From contig JAKAVM010000066.1 of assembly GCA_021827485.1 (NCBI GenBank), forward strand, positions 1 through 52,083: a stretch of 52,083 nucleotides of DNA, given 5' to 3'. Every line of letters begins with the position of its first letter. The first letter of the stretch is position 1. The stretch comes from Actinomycetes bacterium. GTDB taxonomy: Bacteria > Actinomycetota > Acidimicrobiia > Acidimicrobiales > JAKAVM01. Shown one piece after another: positions 17,804-24,137 of this stretch. Under the pieces are notes generated by a model. That model saw only the letters and a program-made list of their open reading frames with translations. It was not told the origin of the DNA and made no database searches. The position numbers were made by a program, and so were the translations under genes.

Positions 17804-18508
17804 TTATTCAGTATCGTTTTGTAGATCTTTGCGCGATGATAGCTTTCGGTCGAGAATCGAACGTTGATCGCTATCTTCTTTCTTATCGTTTTCAGACTTT
17901 TTAGGCAGATCACCTTTTATCATACCACCTCGGCCAATTCCTACAGAACCTGGTGGGCCCTGGCTAGAGGAGCGCTTTTTGCTAGGAGGGGTATATCGTT
18001 TCGAAGCTCCAGGAGAAGGCTTGCCGGATTTATCTGTCTGGCTGGTCTTAGAGCGTCCAGATCTTCGATCTTGAAGTGAGCGTCCACGATAGTCAAGTCC
18101 TTGGGCCGCTAACTGGCGAGTTCTCCGGCTGGCCCGAAGCATAAGCCAAACTCCAAAAATTACAAACGGAAGTGGAATGATTGGATCGAACTGAGTTGCA
18201 AAGCTGACTAGCATGAGACCTTGAAATACAATCATTATCGCAAGGATTTGCCTCTTATTGAAGTGAGTTGCAAAAAGAGTCCCAATGGCTAGTGCAATAG
18301 AAAACCAGAATTCTGGGACCAAGTTATATCTCTGGACCTTGTAGTGATGTTTGTGGTGCGGAACTGGAATCTTTACACCAAAATGAAGCGAGATAGTTTC
18401 CAGAAAGTAGATAAGTATTGCCAGAGCTAGAAATGCTGAGACGAATCCACCTCGTAACTCCCATTTTTCTAAATCCTTAGGGACAGGTGGATACTCTCGC
18501 TTGGGCAT
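17804..18508 (-). CDS. Membrane protein with basic, low-complexity C-terminal tail
   Basis: 234 residues, no family recognised. Three or four hydrophobic segments lie in the first 140 residues (GGFVSAFLALAILIYFLE; FWFSIALAIGTLFAT; ILAIMIVFQGLMLVSFA; PLPFVIFGVWLMLRA). A His/Lys-rich loop (PHHKHHYKVQR) follows the first. The last 90 residues are hydrophilic, rich in Lys, Arg, Ser and Pro and probably cytoplasmic and disordered. It is transcribed divergently from the FKBP lipoprotein gene. A role in envelope or membrane organisation is possible but unsupported. Confidence 0.7.
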   Translation of the reverse strand: MPKREYPPVPKDLEKWELRGGFVSAFLALAILIYFLETISLHFGVKIPVPHHKHHYKVQRYNLVPEFWFSIALAIGTLFATHFNKRQILAIMIVFQGLMLVSFATQFDPIIPLPFVIFGVWLMLRASRRTRQLAAQGLDYRGRSLQDRRSGRSKTSQTDKSGKPSPGASKRYTPPSKKRSSSQGPPGSVGIGRGGMIKGDLPKKSENDKKEDSDQRSILDRKLSSRKDLQNDTE

Positions 18509-18609
18509 TTGCTATAAGGCTAGACGATAACTGATCTTTTTCGTAAAACGCGATAGATTAATTTTGTAATACTGCGCTATCTTCTTAAGATCCACTAGAG
18601 AGGTTTGAT

Positions 18610-19227
18610 GTGAAAACTAAAAGAGTTAGATTGCTGGCCTTGACGGCTTTACTTGCCATTTTGGTAAGTGCCTGTAGCTCAACACCGACACAGTCTGAGT
18701 CCTCTGGAACAGCAGCCAATAGCGAAGGTCCGCCTGCACCGGCTACTTCCTCAACTCTTGGGTCGACGACAACTTCGGTTGTGTCGACTACTGCTGCAGT
18801 TTCATCGCAGACTTCACAAATTGCGCCTATCCCTCCAAGCTGGCTTTCTCCGGTAGGTAAGATTGGCACCGAACCAACGGTGGTTGTGCCTAGTGGGTCT
18901 CCACCAACCCAGCTTGAATCTTCTGATCTCATTGTAGGATCTGGACCAGCCGTCACCGCTAGTGACACTGTAACTGTACAGTACATTGGTTATTCGTGGA
19001 CATATAGGCAACCCTTTGACTCATCGTGGAGCCGAGGCCAACCAGCAACCTTTGGTCTAAGCCAAGTAATAAAGGGCTGGAGCGAAGGGCTTGTCGGAAT
19101 GCAAGTAGGAGGGCGCAGAGAGCTAATCATTCCTCCTAGCCTTGGCTATGGTGCCAGTCCTCCAACCACAAAAATTGCAAGTAACGATACTCTTATCTTT
19201 ATAGTAGATCTTGTAAAGATAGATTGA
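18610..19227 (+). CDS. FKBP-type peptidyl-prolyl isomerase lipoprotein
   Basis: A secreted, lipid-anchored prolyl isomerase. The start is GTG 18610 with GAGAGG six bases upstream; the ATG two bases earlier runs straight into a stop. The lipobox LVSAC (followed by SS) comes after a KTKRVR-rich start. Residues 25-95 form a Ser/Thr/Pro-rich spacer. The last 110 residues are a complete FKBP domain: VTVQYIGYSW, FDSSWSRGQPATFGL, VIKGWSEGLVGMQVGGRREL and IIPPSLGYGASPP. It likely helps fold exported proteins. The tRNA-Val gene follows on the same strand. Confidence 0.92.
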   Translation: MKTKRVRLLALTALLAILVSACSSTPTQSESSGTAANSEGPPAPATSSTLGSTTTSVVSTTAAVSSQTSQIAPIPPSWLSPVGKIGTEPTVVVPSGSPPTQLESSDLIVGSGPAVTASDTVTVQYIGYSWTYRQPFDSSWSRGQPATFGLSQVIKGWSEGLVGMQVGGRRELIIPPSLGYGASPPTTKIASNDTLIFIVDLVKID

Positions 19228-19267
19228 TCGATTTGTATCGTGCCAAGTGAGGATTTGTTGGCATAGC

Positions 19268-19344
19268 GGGCGCTTAGCTCAGTTGGTTAGAGCGCAGCCT
19301 TCACACGGCTGAGGCCGGAGGTTCGAGTCCTCTAGCGCCCACCA
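19268..19344 (+). tRNA. tRNA-Val (anticodon CAC)
   Basis: Full cloverleaf: acceptor GGGCGCT pairs with AGCGCCC, D arm GCTCAGTTGGTTAGAGC, anticodon stem CAGCC/GGCTG around loop TTCACAC, T arm with GGTTCGAGTCC, and an encoded CCA end. CAC reads GTG valine codons. A patch of toxin-antitoxin genes starts shortly after its 3' end. Confidence 0.97.
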
Positions 19345-19419
19345 AATAAGTGGCTCACCTGGACAAATGCGATCGCTGGTGGAACGGTGCGCGAACCGAT
19401 CCTGGATCACTGGCAGTCA

Positions 19420-19821
19420 TTACGGGTTGATCGGTGGACCTTTGTCGAGGTAATCGCTGATCCAGCGAGCTGTCTGGGCCTCATCCCATTCTCCTGCGGC
19501 AATGGCAAGCACAGCGGCAACAGCATCGTCGGCTGGAACCTCGAATTCATGTCCGTTGAGAACGCAGAACATTGTCAGCGACTGCCATGCCAGACGCTTG
19601 TTGCCGTCGGGCAATGAGTGGTTGCGGGCGATACACCACAGTAGGACTGCTGCTTTGTCCGTGAACTCAGGATAGAGATCCTGATCTCCAAAGCCTGCTT
19701 GCGGAGCGTGGAGGGCAGAGTCAAGCAGGTCAATACGTGAAGCCTTCGCAAGCACCCCTGCTTGGACTCCCGTCACTTCTTCGGCGATGACTAGAGCTTC
19801 TTCGAGGGTCAGATACCTCAC
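19420..19821 (-). CDS. doc: Doc/Fic-family toxin (death-on-curing)
   Basis: A 133-residue Fic-fold toxin; Doc proteins phosphorylate EF-Tu and stop translation. The catalytic motif is visible as ARNHSLPDGNKRLAW near residue 70 (consensus HxFxxGNKR; here a Leu takes the usual aromatic place but His, Asp, Gly, Asn, Lys and Arg are all present). N-terminal YLTLEEALVIAEEVTG matches Doc proteins. The start overlaps the antitoxin stop by four bases, so the two are co-translated. GC content appears higher than flanking genes. Confidence 0.92.
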   Translation of the reverse strand: MRYLTLEEALVIAEEVTGVQAGVLAKASRIDLLDSALHAPQAGFGDQDLYPEFTDKAAVLLWCIARNHSLPDGNKRLAWQSLTMFCVLNGHEFEVPADDAVAAVLAIAAGEWDEAQTARWISDYLDKGPPINP

Positions 19822-20030
19822 TTAGACAAACGGTCGAGGATTTCGCGGTCGCGCTTCGCTAGTACTTTCAACTTGGTCATGAACTCAGCGTTGTTCTTGA
19901 CCCGCTCGATTTCTGCAGACAGCGCATCGACTACCAACGCATTGACGCTGATTCCACGTGCCCTGGCGACAACCTCTGCGGTGTCGGCAAGGTCTTCAGG
20001 AAGTCGCACAGTTGTTGTTTTATTAGCCAT
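19818..20030 (-). CDS. Ribbon-helix-helix antitoxin partner of Doc
   Basis: A 70-residue antitoxin. ATG 20030 is chosen (MANKTTTVRLPEDLADTAEV) since the frame further upstream, to 20105, gives a non-conserved extension. TTTVRLPEDLADTAEVVARA then GISVNALVVDALSAEI is a textbook ribbon-helix-helix domain; the C-terminal KLKVLAKRDREILDRLSK would bind the toxin. It overlaps doc by four bases. Confidence 0.85.
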   Translation of the reverse strand: MANKTTTVRLPEDLADTAEVVARARGISVNALVVDALSAEIERVKNNAEFMTKLKVLAKRDREILDRLSK

Positions 20031-20151
20031 GCCATTATGATAGCACGCGCTCACACCATTCTGAACGGGTTTTCGCAAGAGTCTTTCCCCTGCAAGCGGC
20101 GGCACCCCGCACTAGCGCTCCCGTAGGTGAGAAATAGTCCTCAGAAGTTGG

Positions 20152-20298
20152 CTACCTATCGCGTCCTCCCAGATCGCCCTGGTCGAGGACGATGACAGCC
20201 CCGTCCACCAGGAGGTAGCGGTTCTTATTATGGGAAACTGGGTCCACCATTGATGTCACGGTACATCGTGTACGAGCGAACCCACGCTTGGGCATCAT
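20152..20298 (-). CDS. Small 48-residue protein with an excellent SD, third gene of the Phd-RelE operon
   Basis: Two in-frame ATGs (20298 and 20295) follow AGGAGGTAACC at ideal spacing. The product begins MMPKRGFARTRCTVTSMVDP and ends in a compact NRYLLVDGAVIVLDQGDLGG stretch, which reads like a small beta-structured protein. It starts 30 bases after the RelE pseudogene stop on the same strand. No family recognised. The strong ribosome site and balanced composition argue that it is real. Confidence 0.55.
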   Translation of the reverse strand: MMPKRGFARTRCTVTSMVDPVSHNKNRYLLVDGAVIVLDQGDLGGRDR

Positions 20299-20328
20299 TG
20301 GTTACCTCCTATTGGTTGATCAACTTTT

Positions 20329-20605
20329 CATCGTGGCCGGTATACATCAGAGCGGTGGTCGATGCGGACCACATTGACAAGGCTGCGTGATTCGTCAATT
20401 TCGTGCACTATTCGGTAGGCACCCCTACGAGCAGACCACAGGCCAGTGAGTTCGCGCTGTAATGGGTTGTCCAACGCGTCGAGGATCTACGACGAGCGGA
20501 CCGAGCAGGAACTCGACGATGGCCAGCCGCAACTTTGGAGGGAAGCCGCTCCAAGGATCGTTCTGCACTGGCAGCGACAGCGAGGTGCCAATCCGGAATC
20601 GTCAA
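20329..20605 (-). pseudogene. RelE-type toxin broken by two frameshifts
   Basis: The TTG at 20605 overlaps the antitoxin stop by four bases and reads IPDWHLAVAASAERSLERLP, a RelE N-terminus. Homology-like sequence then continues in the other frames: AIVEFLLGPLVVDPRRVGQP, then LQRELTGLWSARRGAYRIVH and EIDESRSLVNVVRIDHRSDV, ending YRPR and TGA at 20329. Two single extra bases restore a normal toxin of about 90 residues: one G near the GGCC around 20519-20522 and one C in the CCC near 20463. The intact antitoxin beside it makes loss of the toxin tolerable. A sequencing error cannot be excluded. Confidence 0.8.
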
Positions 20606-20931
20606 TGAGCAAGATACTTGGCTCGGAGGCTTTCCGCATCAAATGTTTTTCCCTTGGCGACCTCATCGCGTGCACGGCGGATCTCTGCGAGAGCCTCTGT
20701 ATCCGAGAGCAGATCCAAAGTGTCCTCGAGCGCCTCAAGATCTTCAGGGCTCATCAAAATAGAAGCTGGCCTTCCATTCCTCGTTACGATCACTCGGTTA
20801 TGCTCGAACTCGACTCGGTCTACAACTTCGGAAAGATGGGTCTTTATGTGAGCGAGAGAAAGGGTCTCTTTGACCTCCTCCCACGACTTTAGTCGTTGGG
20901 AGGAGGTCAAAGAGGGGATACCGGTGATCAC
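20602..20931 (-). CDS. Phd/YefM-type antitoxin (start uncertain)
   Basis: Antitoxin of the Phd/YefM fold: LSLAHIKTHLSEVVDRVEFE, then NRVIVTRNGRPASILMSPED and LEALEDTLDLLSDTEALAEI. The core begins about 20868; the open frame extends through the palindrome at 20866-20914 to a GTG at 20931 with no convincing SD, while GGGAGGAGG lies inside the palindrome with no start codon after it. The natural start was probably replaced when the palindrome or the VapC remnant came to lie here, so expression is uncertain. It is followed by the decayed relE. Confidence 0.75.
   Translation of the reverse strand: MITGIPSLTSSQRLKSWEEVKETLSLAHIKTHLSEVVDRVEFEHNRVIVTRNGRPASILMSPEDLEALEDTLDLLSDTEALAEIRRARDEVAKGKTFDAESLRAKYLAH
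20866..20914. repeat. Large palindrome (22-base arms, TTTA loop) resembling a TnpB-element right end
   Basis: Arm 20866-20887, loop TTTA, arm 20892-20914 with a single extra T. The centre CCACGACTTTAGTCG and the flank GGGAGGAGGTCA resemble the right-end hairpin next to the tnpB at 51.4 kb (GGTGGCTTTAGCC, then GAGAAGTCA). I read it as a solo element end or a palindromic miniature element inserted between a VapC remnant and the Phd gene. Confidence 0.6.
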
Positions 20932-20983
20932 CCAGGACCGTGATTACGAGGCGATCAACGGTCTTGAAATTTTCGTGATTTGA
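20897..20983 (+). pseudogene. C-terminal remnant of a VapC (PIN) toxin
   Basis: Reading from the right arm of the palindrome the plus strand encodes KEGIPVITQDRDYEAINGLE then IFVI and a stop at 20983. ITQDRDYxxI-GLE-V is the usual end of PIN-domain toxins, with the last acidic residues. Everything upstream is missing, replaced by the palindrome, so only about 25 residues survive. Confidence 0.6.
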
Positions 20984-21068
20984 AGCTGAGTCCCAACAGG
21001 GTGTTTGGAACTGCGGCAAATAAAATAGCGGTGGCTGGGCATTTTCAAATTCATTAGAAAATCCTAGA

Positions 21069-21130
21069 AGTTAGTTGCTAACTATTGGCAGTCTAAATAT
21101 AATTAGAAAATCTTAACAACAAATCTGTTA
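21069..21130 (+). promoter_or_regulatory. Promoter of the 21164 lipoprotein with inverted repeats
   Basis: TTGCTA (21075-21080), 17 bases, TATAAT (21098-21103) give a good -35/-10 pair about 60 bases before the start codon. AGTTAG-TTG-CTAACT (21069-21083) overlaps the -35, and TAACA/TGTTA (21114-21130) sits in the leader; both are candidate regulator sites. The stretch 20984-21068 shows nothing else. Confidence 0.5.
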
Positions 21131-21163
21131 CGATCTGCCAAAGCAAACGGCGAAGGAGAAACC

Positions 21164-21715
21164 ATGAAGAAATATACTGTCCGTTCAAGCGTTGCCATTG
21201 CAGGCTTTGCTCTTTTTGCCAGTGCGTTTGGCCTGGCAGGCTGCAGCAATCACACCGTCCATGTACCAGGTGTTGGCTCCATCAAGTACAGCAAGAACGG
21301 TAGTAATGTCACAATCACTTCACATGGAAACTCCTTCTCGGAAAGTAATAGTATGCCTTCAGACTTCCCAAGTAGCGTTCCACTACCCAAGGGCTATCAA
21401 GTTCTTGGCTCAATGGGGGGGAACAATGCTGCGACGGCTAGCTCCGCAGCGTCATCTTATTTCGATATTTACTTAGCTGTGTCAGGTACGCCCCAGTCGG
21501 CCGGAGCGGCTTATGCTAACCAACTCCAGTCGAATGGATTCACGATCTCATCGCAGCAGTCAGTGAATGAAGGTGGTACCAATATGGACATAATCGAAGC
21601 CAAGTCAGGCCAGTGGGATATCACTGCTTCCTTCGGGAGTGCTCAGAGCTATTCATCGAAGCTAAAGGCAGGTCAGACAGAAGTCGGTCTTGTCGTTAGT
21701 TCCTCATCGAGCTGA
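21164..21715 (+). CDS. Secreted lipoprotein of unknown function
   Basis: 183 residues. ATG 21164 has AAGGAG at good spacing. The signal peptide ends in the lipobox LAGC (followed by SNHTVHVPG). The mature part shows VPGVGSIKYSKNGSNVTITS and a later domain with ASSYFDIYLAVSGTPQSAGA, then LQSNGFTISSQQSVNEGGTN, an alpha/beta pattern seen in many actinobacterial lipoproteins in which a residue-deviation module compares a sampled variable; no named family is certain. It is a single-gene unit with its own promoter and a likely terminator. Confidence 0.82.
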   Translation: MKKYTVRSSVAIAGFALFASAFGLAGCSNHTVHVPGVGSIKYSKNGSNVTITSHGNSFSESNSMPSDFPSSVPLPKGYQVLGSMGGNNAATASSAASSYFDIYLAVSGTPQSAGAAYANQLQSNGFTISSQQSVNEGGTNMDIIEAKSGQWDITASFGSAQSYSSKLKAGQTEVGLVVSSSSS

Positions 21716-21718
21716 TCC

Positions 21719-21738
21719 CTCCTCGCGCTTGGGGCGAG
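21719..21738 (+). terminator. Hairpin after the lipoprotein gene
   Basis: CCTCGC and GCGAGG pair around a short loop (CTCCTCGCGCTTGGGGCGAGG region). A T-rich run (ATTTTTTGG) follows about 15 bases later, so this is a plausible but imperfect intrinsic terminator. Confidence 0.45.
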
Positions 21739-21857
21739 GTCGACTCGGTATTTTTTGGTCGGTATTTAGTACCGTGGTTTGGTTATCTGAGGCTATGAAC
21801 TGAGCTATCCAATAAGATTTTAACTGGAAAAACCATACTTCCTTTGGTAACAATGAA

Positions 21858-22577
21858 GTGATGGGGATCAATTCAGTGCCAGGTGACGGAAGACCGTATG
21901 GTGGCCTATCGCCAGGTGAGAGAAAGGCACTTCGCCGTAGAAAGCTCTTGGATACAGCTTTAGAGCTATACGGGACTAATGGTTACAGCGCAACCTCAAT
22001 TGAGCAGATTTGCTCAAAGGCACGAGTAACTACCCGACATTTTTACGAAGAGTATGAAGGTCGTGAGCAGCTCTTGAAAGCGCTTTACGCTGAAGTAGTT
22101 TCTAATGTGACAAATAATGTAGTAGAAGCTTTGGCAAATGCTTCGAGCGACTTCGCAAGTTTGATAAGAGCAGGAGTCGACGCATTTGTTAGAACTTTAC
22201 TAACCGACTCTCGAATGGGACGGATTTTCTGCGTTGAAGTAGTAGGTGTCAGTCAAGAATTAGAAATCTATAGGCGATCGGTCTTACATCTTATTGCTCA
22301 GGTAGTTCAGCAACAGGCCGATTCTATTCGCAAGAATCAACAGATAAGATATTTGGACGGTCTCAACTTCACCTATCCAACTCTAGCCCTTGTTGGGGGC
22401 AGTATTGAGCTAATCACCGAGTGGATTATTGGTGATCATAACTTATCTATCGACGATATGATAGATGAGATAACTTGGCTGTACCTCGCGATGGGATCAA
22501 TTCTTCTTGGTCTTGGTAATGAGGTGGCAGAAGATCCAAGCTATTTTCCGCGCTCTCGCACGACTACAAACAAATAG
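21858..22577 (+). CDS. TetR-family regulator next to aldehyde dehydrogenase
   Basis: 239 residues; starts GTG 21858 or ATG 21861. HTH region: RRRKLLDTALELYGTNGYSA, then TSIEQICSKARVTTRHFYEE and YEGREQLLKALYAEV. The tail differs from the TetR at 16989. The aldehyde dehydrogenase gene starts about 30 bases downstream on the same strand, so they form a two-gene unit and this protein probably controls aldehyde detoxification or use (inference). No palindromic operator was resolved upstream. Confidence 0.88.
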   Translation: MMGINSVPGDGRPYGGLSPGERKALRRRKLLDTALELYGTNGYSATSIEQICSKARVTTRHFYEEYEGREQLLKALYAEVVSNVTNNVVEALANASSDFASLIRAGVDAFVRTLLTDSRMGRIFCVEVVGVSQELEIYRRSVLHLIAQVVQQQADSIRKNQQIRYLDGLNFTYPTLALVGGSIELITEWIIGDHNLSIDDMIDEITWLYLAMGSILLGLGNEVAEDPSYFPRSRTTTNK

Positions 22578-22607
22578 ATAGATTGGACTTTGGGAGAGAC
22601 AAACAAC

Positions 22608-24029
22608 ATGGAACTGTATTTTGATAAGCTTTATATTGACGGTGAATTTGTAAATTCTCATTCAAAGGAAACATATAACGTTTTCAGCTCAATTGATGAG
22701 GAGTTTTACGCCCAGATTCCTATGGGTTCACCCGACGATGTTACGGGAGCTGTCAGTGCTGCTCGCAGAGCTTTTATCGATTGGTCAAGTAGACCAATAG
22801 AATCTCGGTTGGAATATCTTGATAGGATACGTGAAGCAATAGAGAAGCGGTCAGATGAGATAAGTGAAGTAATCACCCATGAAGTAGGTATGCCAATTGG
22901 GCTATCTAAGAAAATTCAATGCGGGTTGGCACTTACAGATATCTCCGAAACGATTCAAGCTGCAAGAAATGTAAATCTTGAAGAGCGCGTTGGCAACTCG
23001 TTAATAGTTCGAGAACCAATTGGAGTCGTTGGAGCAATCACACCCTGGAATTATCCGCTCCACCAAATTACTGCCAAGCTTGCTCCAGCGCTAGCTGCAG
23101 GGTGTTGCATAGTGGTCAAGCCTGCCAGCCAAGCTCCGATTTCGGCAATTATTCTGGCGGAAATTGTGAATCAGATCGGTTTGCCACCTGGTGTTTTCAA
23201 TTTGATCTTTGGTCCTGGAAGTGAAGTAGGCGAGGAGATTGTCAAGAGCGAAGATGTCGACATGATTTCATTCACCGGATCGACCAATGCGGGAAGAGCG
23301 ATTGGCGCTCTAGCGGCCAAGACCGTCAAGCGAGTAACACTTGAATTAGGTGGTAAATCTGCAAATATTATTCTTGATGATGCCGATCTCGATCGAGCGA
23401 TTGGATCTGCACTAAATGCGTGCTTTTTGAATTCTGGACAAACTTGTTCTGCGCTTTCGAGACTGTTGGTGCCAGAAAAGTTAGTTGGCGAAATCGAAGG
23501 TAGAATACTTGCAGAGATCAAAAAGTTTGTCGTCGGTAATCCATTTGAGAAGGGGACTCGCATTGGCCCATTGGTTTCTCAAGTTCAGCAAGAGCGCGTG
23601 CGCAGATATATTTTTTCTGGTATTGACGACGGCGCAAAGTTAGTTCTTGGAGGGGCAGAACAGCCAGAGGGGCTAAGCAAGGGATTTTATGTAAAACCAA
23701 CCGTTTTCTCCAAGGTGACACGCGAGATGAAGATTGCTCAAGAGGAGATCTTCGGACCAGTCCTGTCGATTCTTGAATATGAAGACGATGAAGAGGCTGT
23801 TGAGTTGGCCAATGAAACAATTTACGGCTTGTCCGGGGGAGTATGGTCCCAGGATTTCGATAGAGCACTTGGTCTAGCTCGGAAGATTAGGACAGGCCAG
23901 GTGGATATAAACGGGGGCTCTTTCAATCCGAAGGCCCCTTTTGGCGGCTATAAACAGTCGGGAAGCGGCAGAGAGTTGGGAAAATATGGCTTGGAAGAGT
24001 ACTTTGAGATTAAGGCAATACAAACATAG
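22608..24029 (+). CDS. Aldehyde dehydrogenase, NAD(P)-dependent
   Basis: Oxidises an aldehyde to the acid. ATG 22608 (MELYFDKLYIDGEFV) is preferred to TTG 22590: GGGAGAG lies nine bases before it and the family usually begins at this point. Seen: PWNYPLHQITAKLAPALAAG, SFTGSTNAG nucleotide loop, catalytic Glu in LELGGKSAN (about residue 246), catalytic Cys in NSGQTCSAL (about 281), and EEIFGPVLSI. Length of 473 is standard. Substrate cannot be told from sequence. Co-transcribed with the TetR gene. Confidence 0.93.
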   Translation: MELYFDKLYIDGEFVNSHSKETYNVFSSIDEEFYAQIPMGSPDDVTGAVSAARRAFIDWSSRPIESRLEYLDRIREAIEKRSDEISEVITHEVGMPIGLSKKIQCGLALTDISETIQAARNVNLEERVGNSLIVREPIGVVGAITPWNYPLHQITAKLAPALAAGCCIVVKPASQAPISAIILAEIVNQIGLPPGVFNLIFGPGSEVGEEIVKSEDVDMISFTGSTNAGRAIGALAAKTVKRVTLELGGKSANIILDDADLDRAIGSALNACFLNSGQTCSALSRLLVPEKLVGEIEGRILAEIKKFVVGNPFEKGTRIGPLVSQVQQERVRRYIFSGIDDGAKLVLGGAEQPEGLSKGFYVKPTVFSKVTREMKIAQEEIFGPVLSILEYEDDEEAVELANETIYGLSGGVWSQDFDRALGLARKIRTGQVDINGGSFNPKAPFGGYKQSGSGRELGKYGLEEYFEIKAIQT

Positions 24030-24137
24030 GTTTTTGGCTTATAGTTTTGTAGACTTCAAAGATAGTAGATGAACTGGTAATGCCAGATAGATACATCTCC
24101 TAACTCAATTAATTCAAGATTTCATCGAGAGGTTCGC

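Noticed and set aside
20446-20892. Plus-strand frame of 148 residues in the TA patch
   Set aside because: Runs antisense to the Phd antitoxin and the RelE pseudogene, which have clear family motifs.
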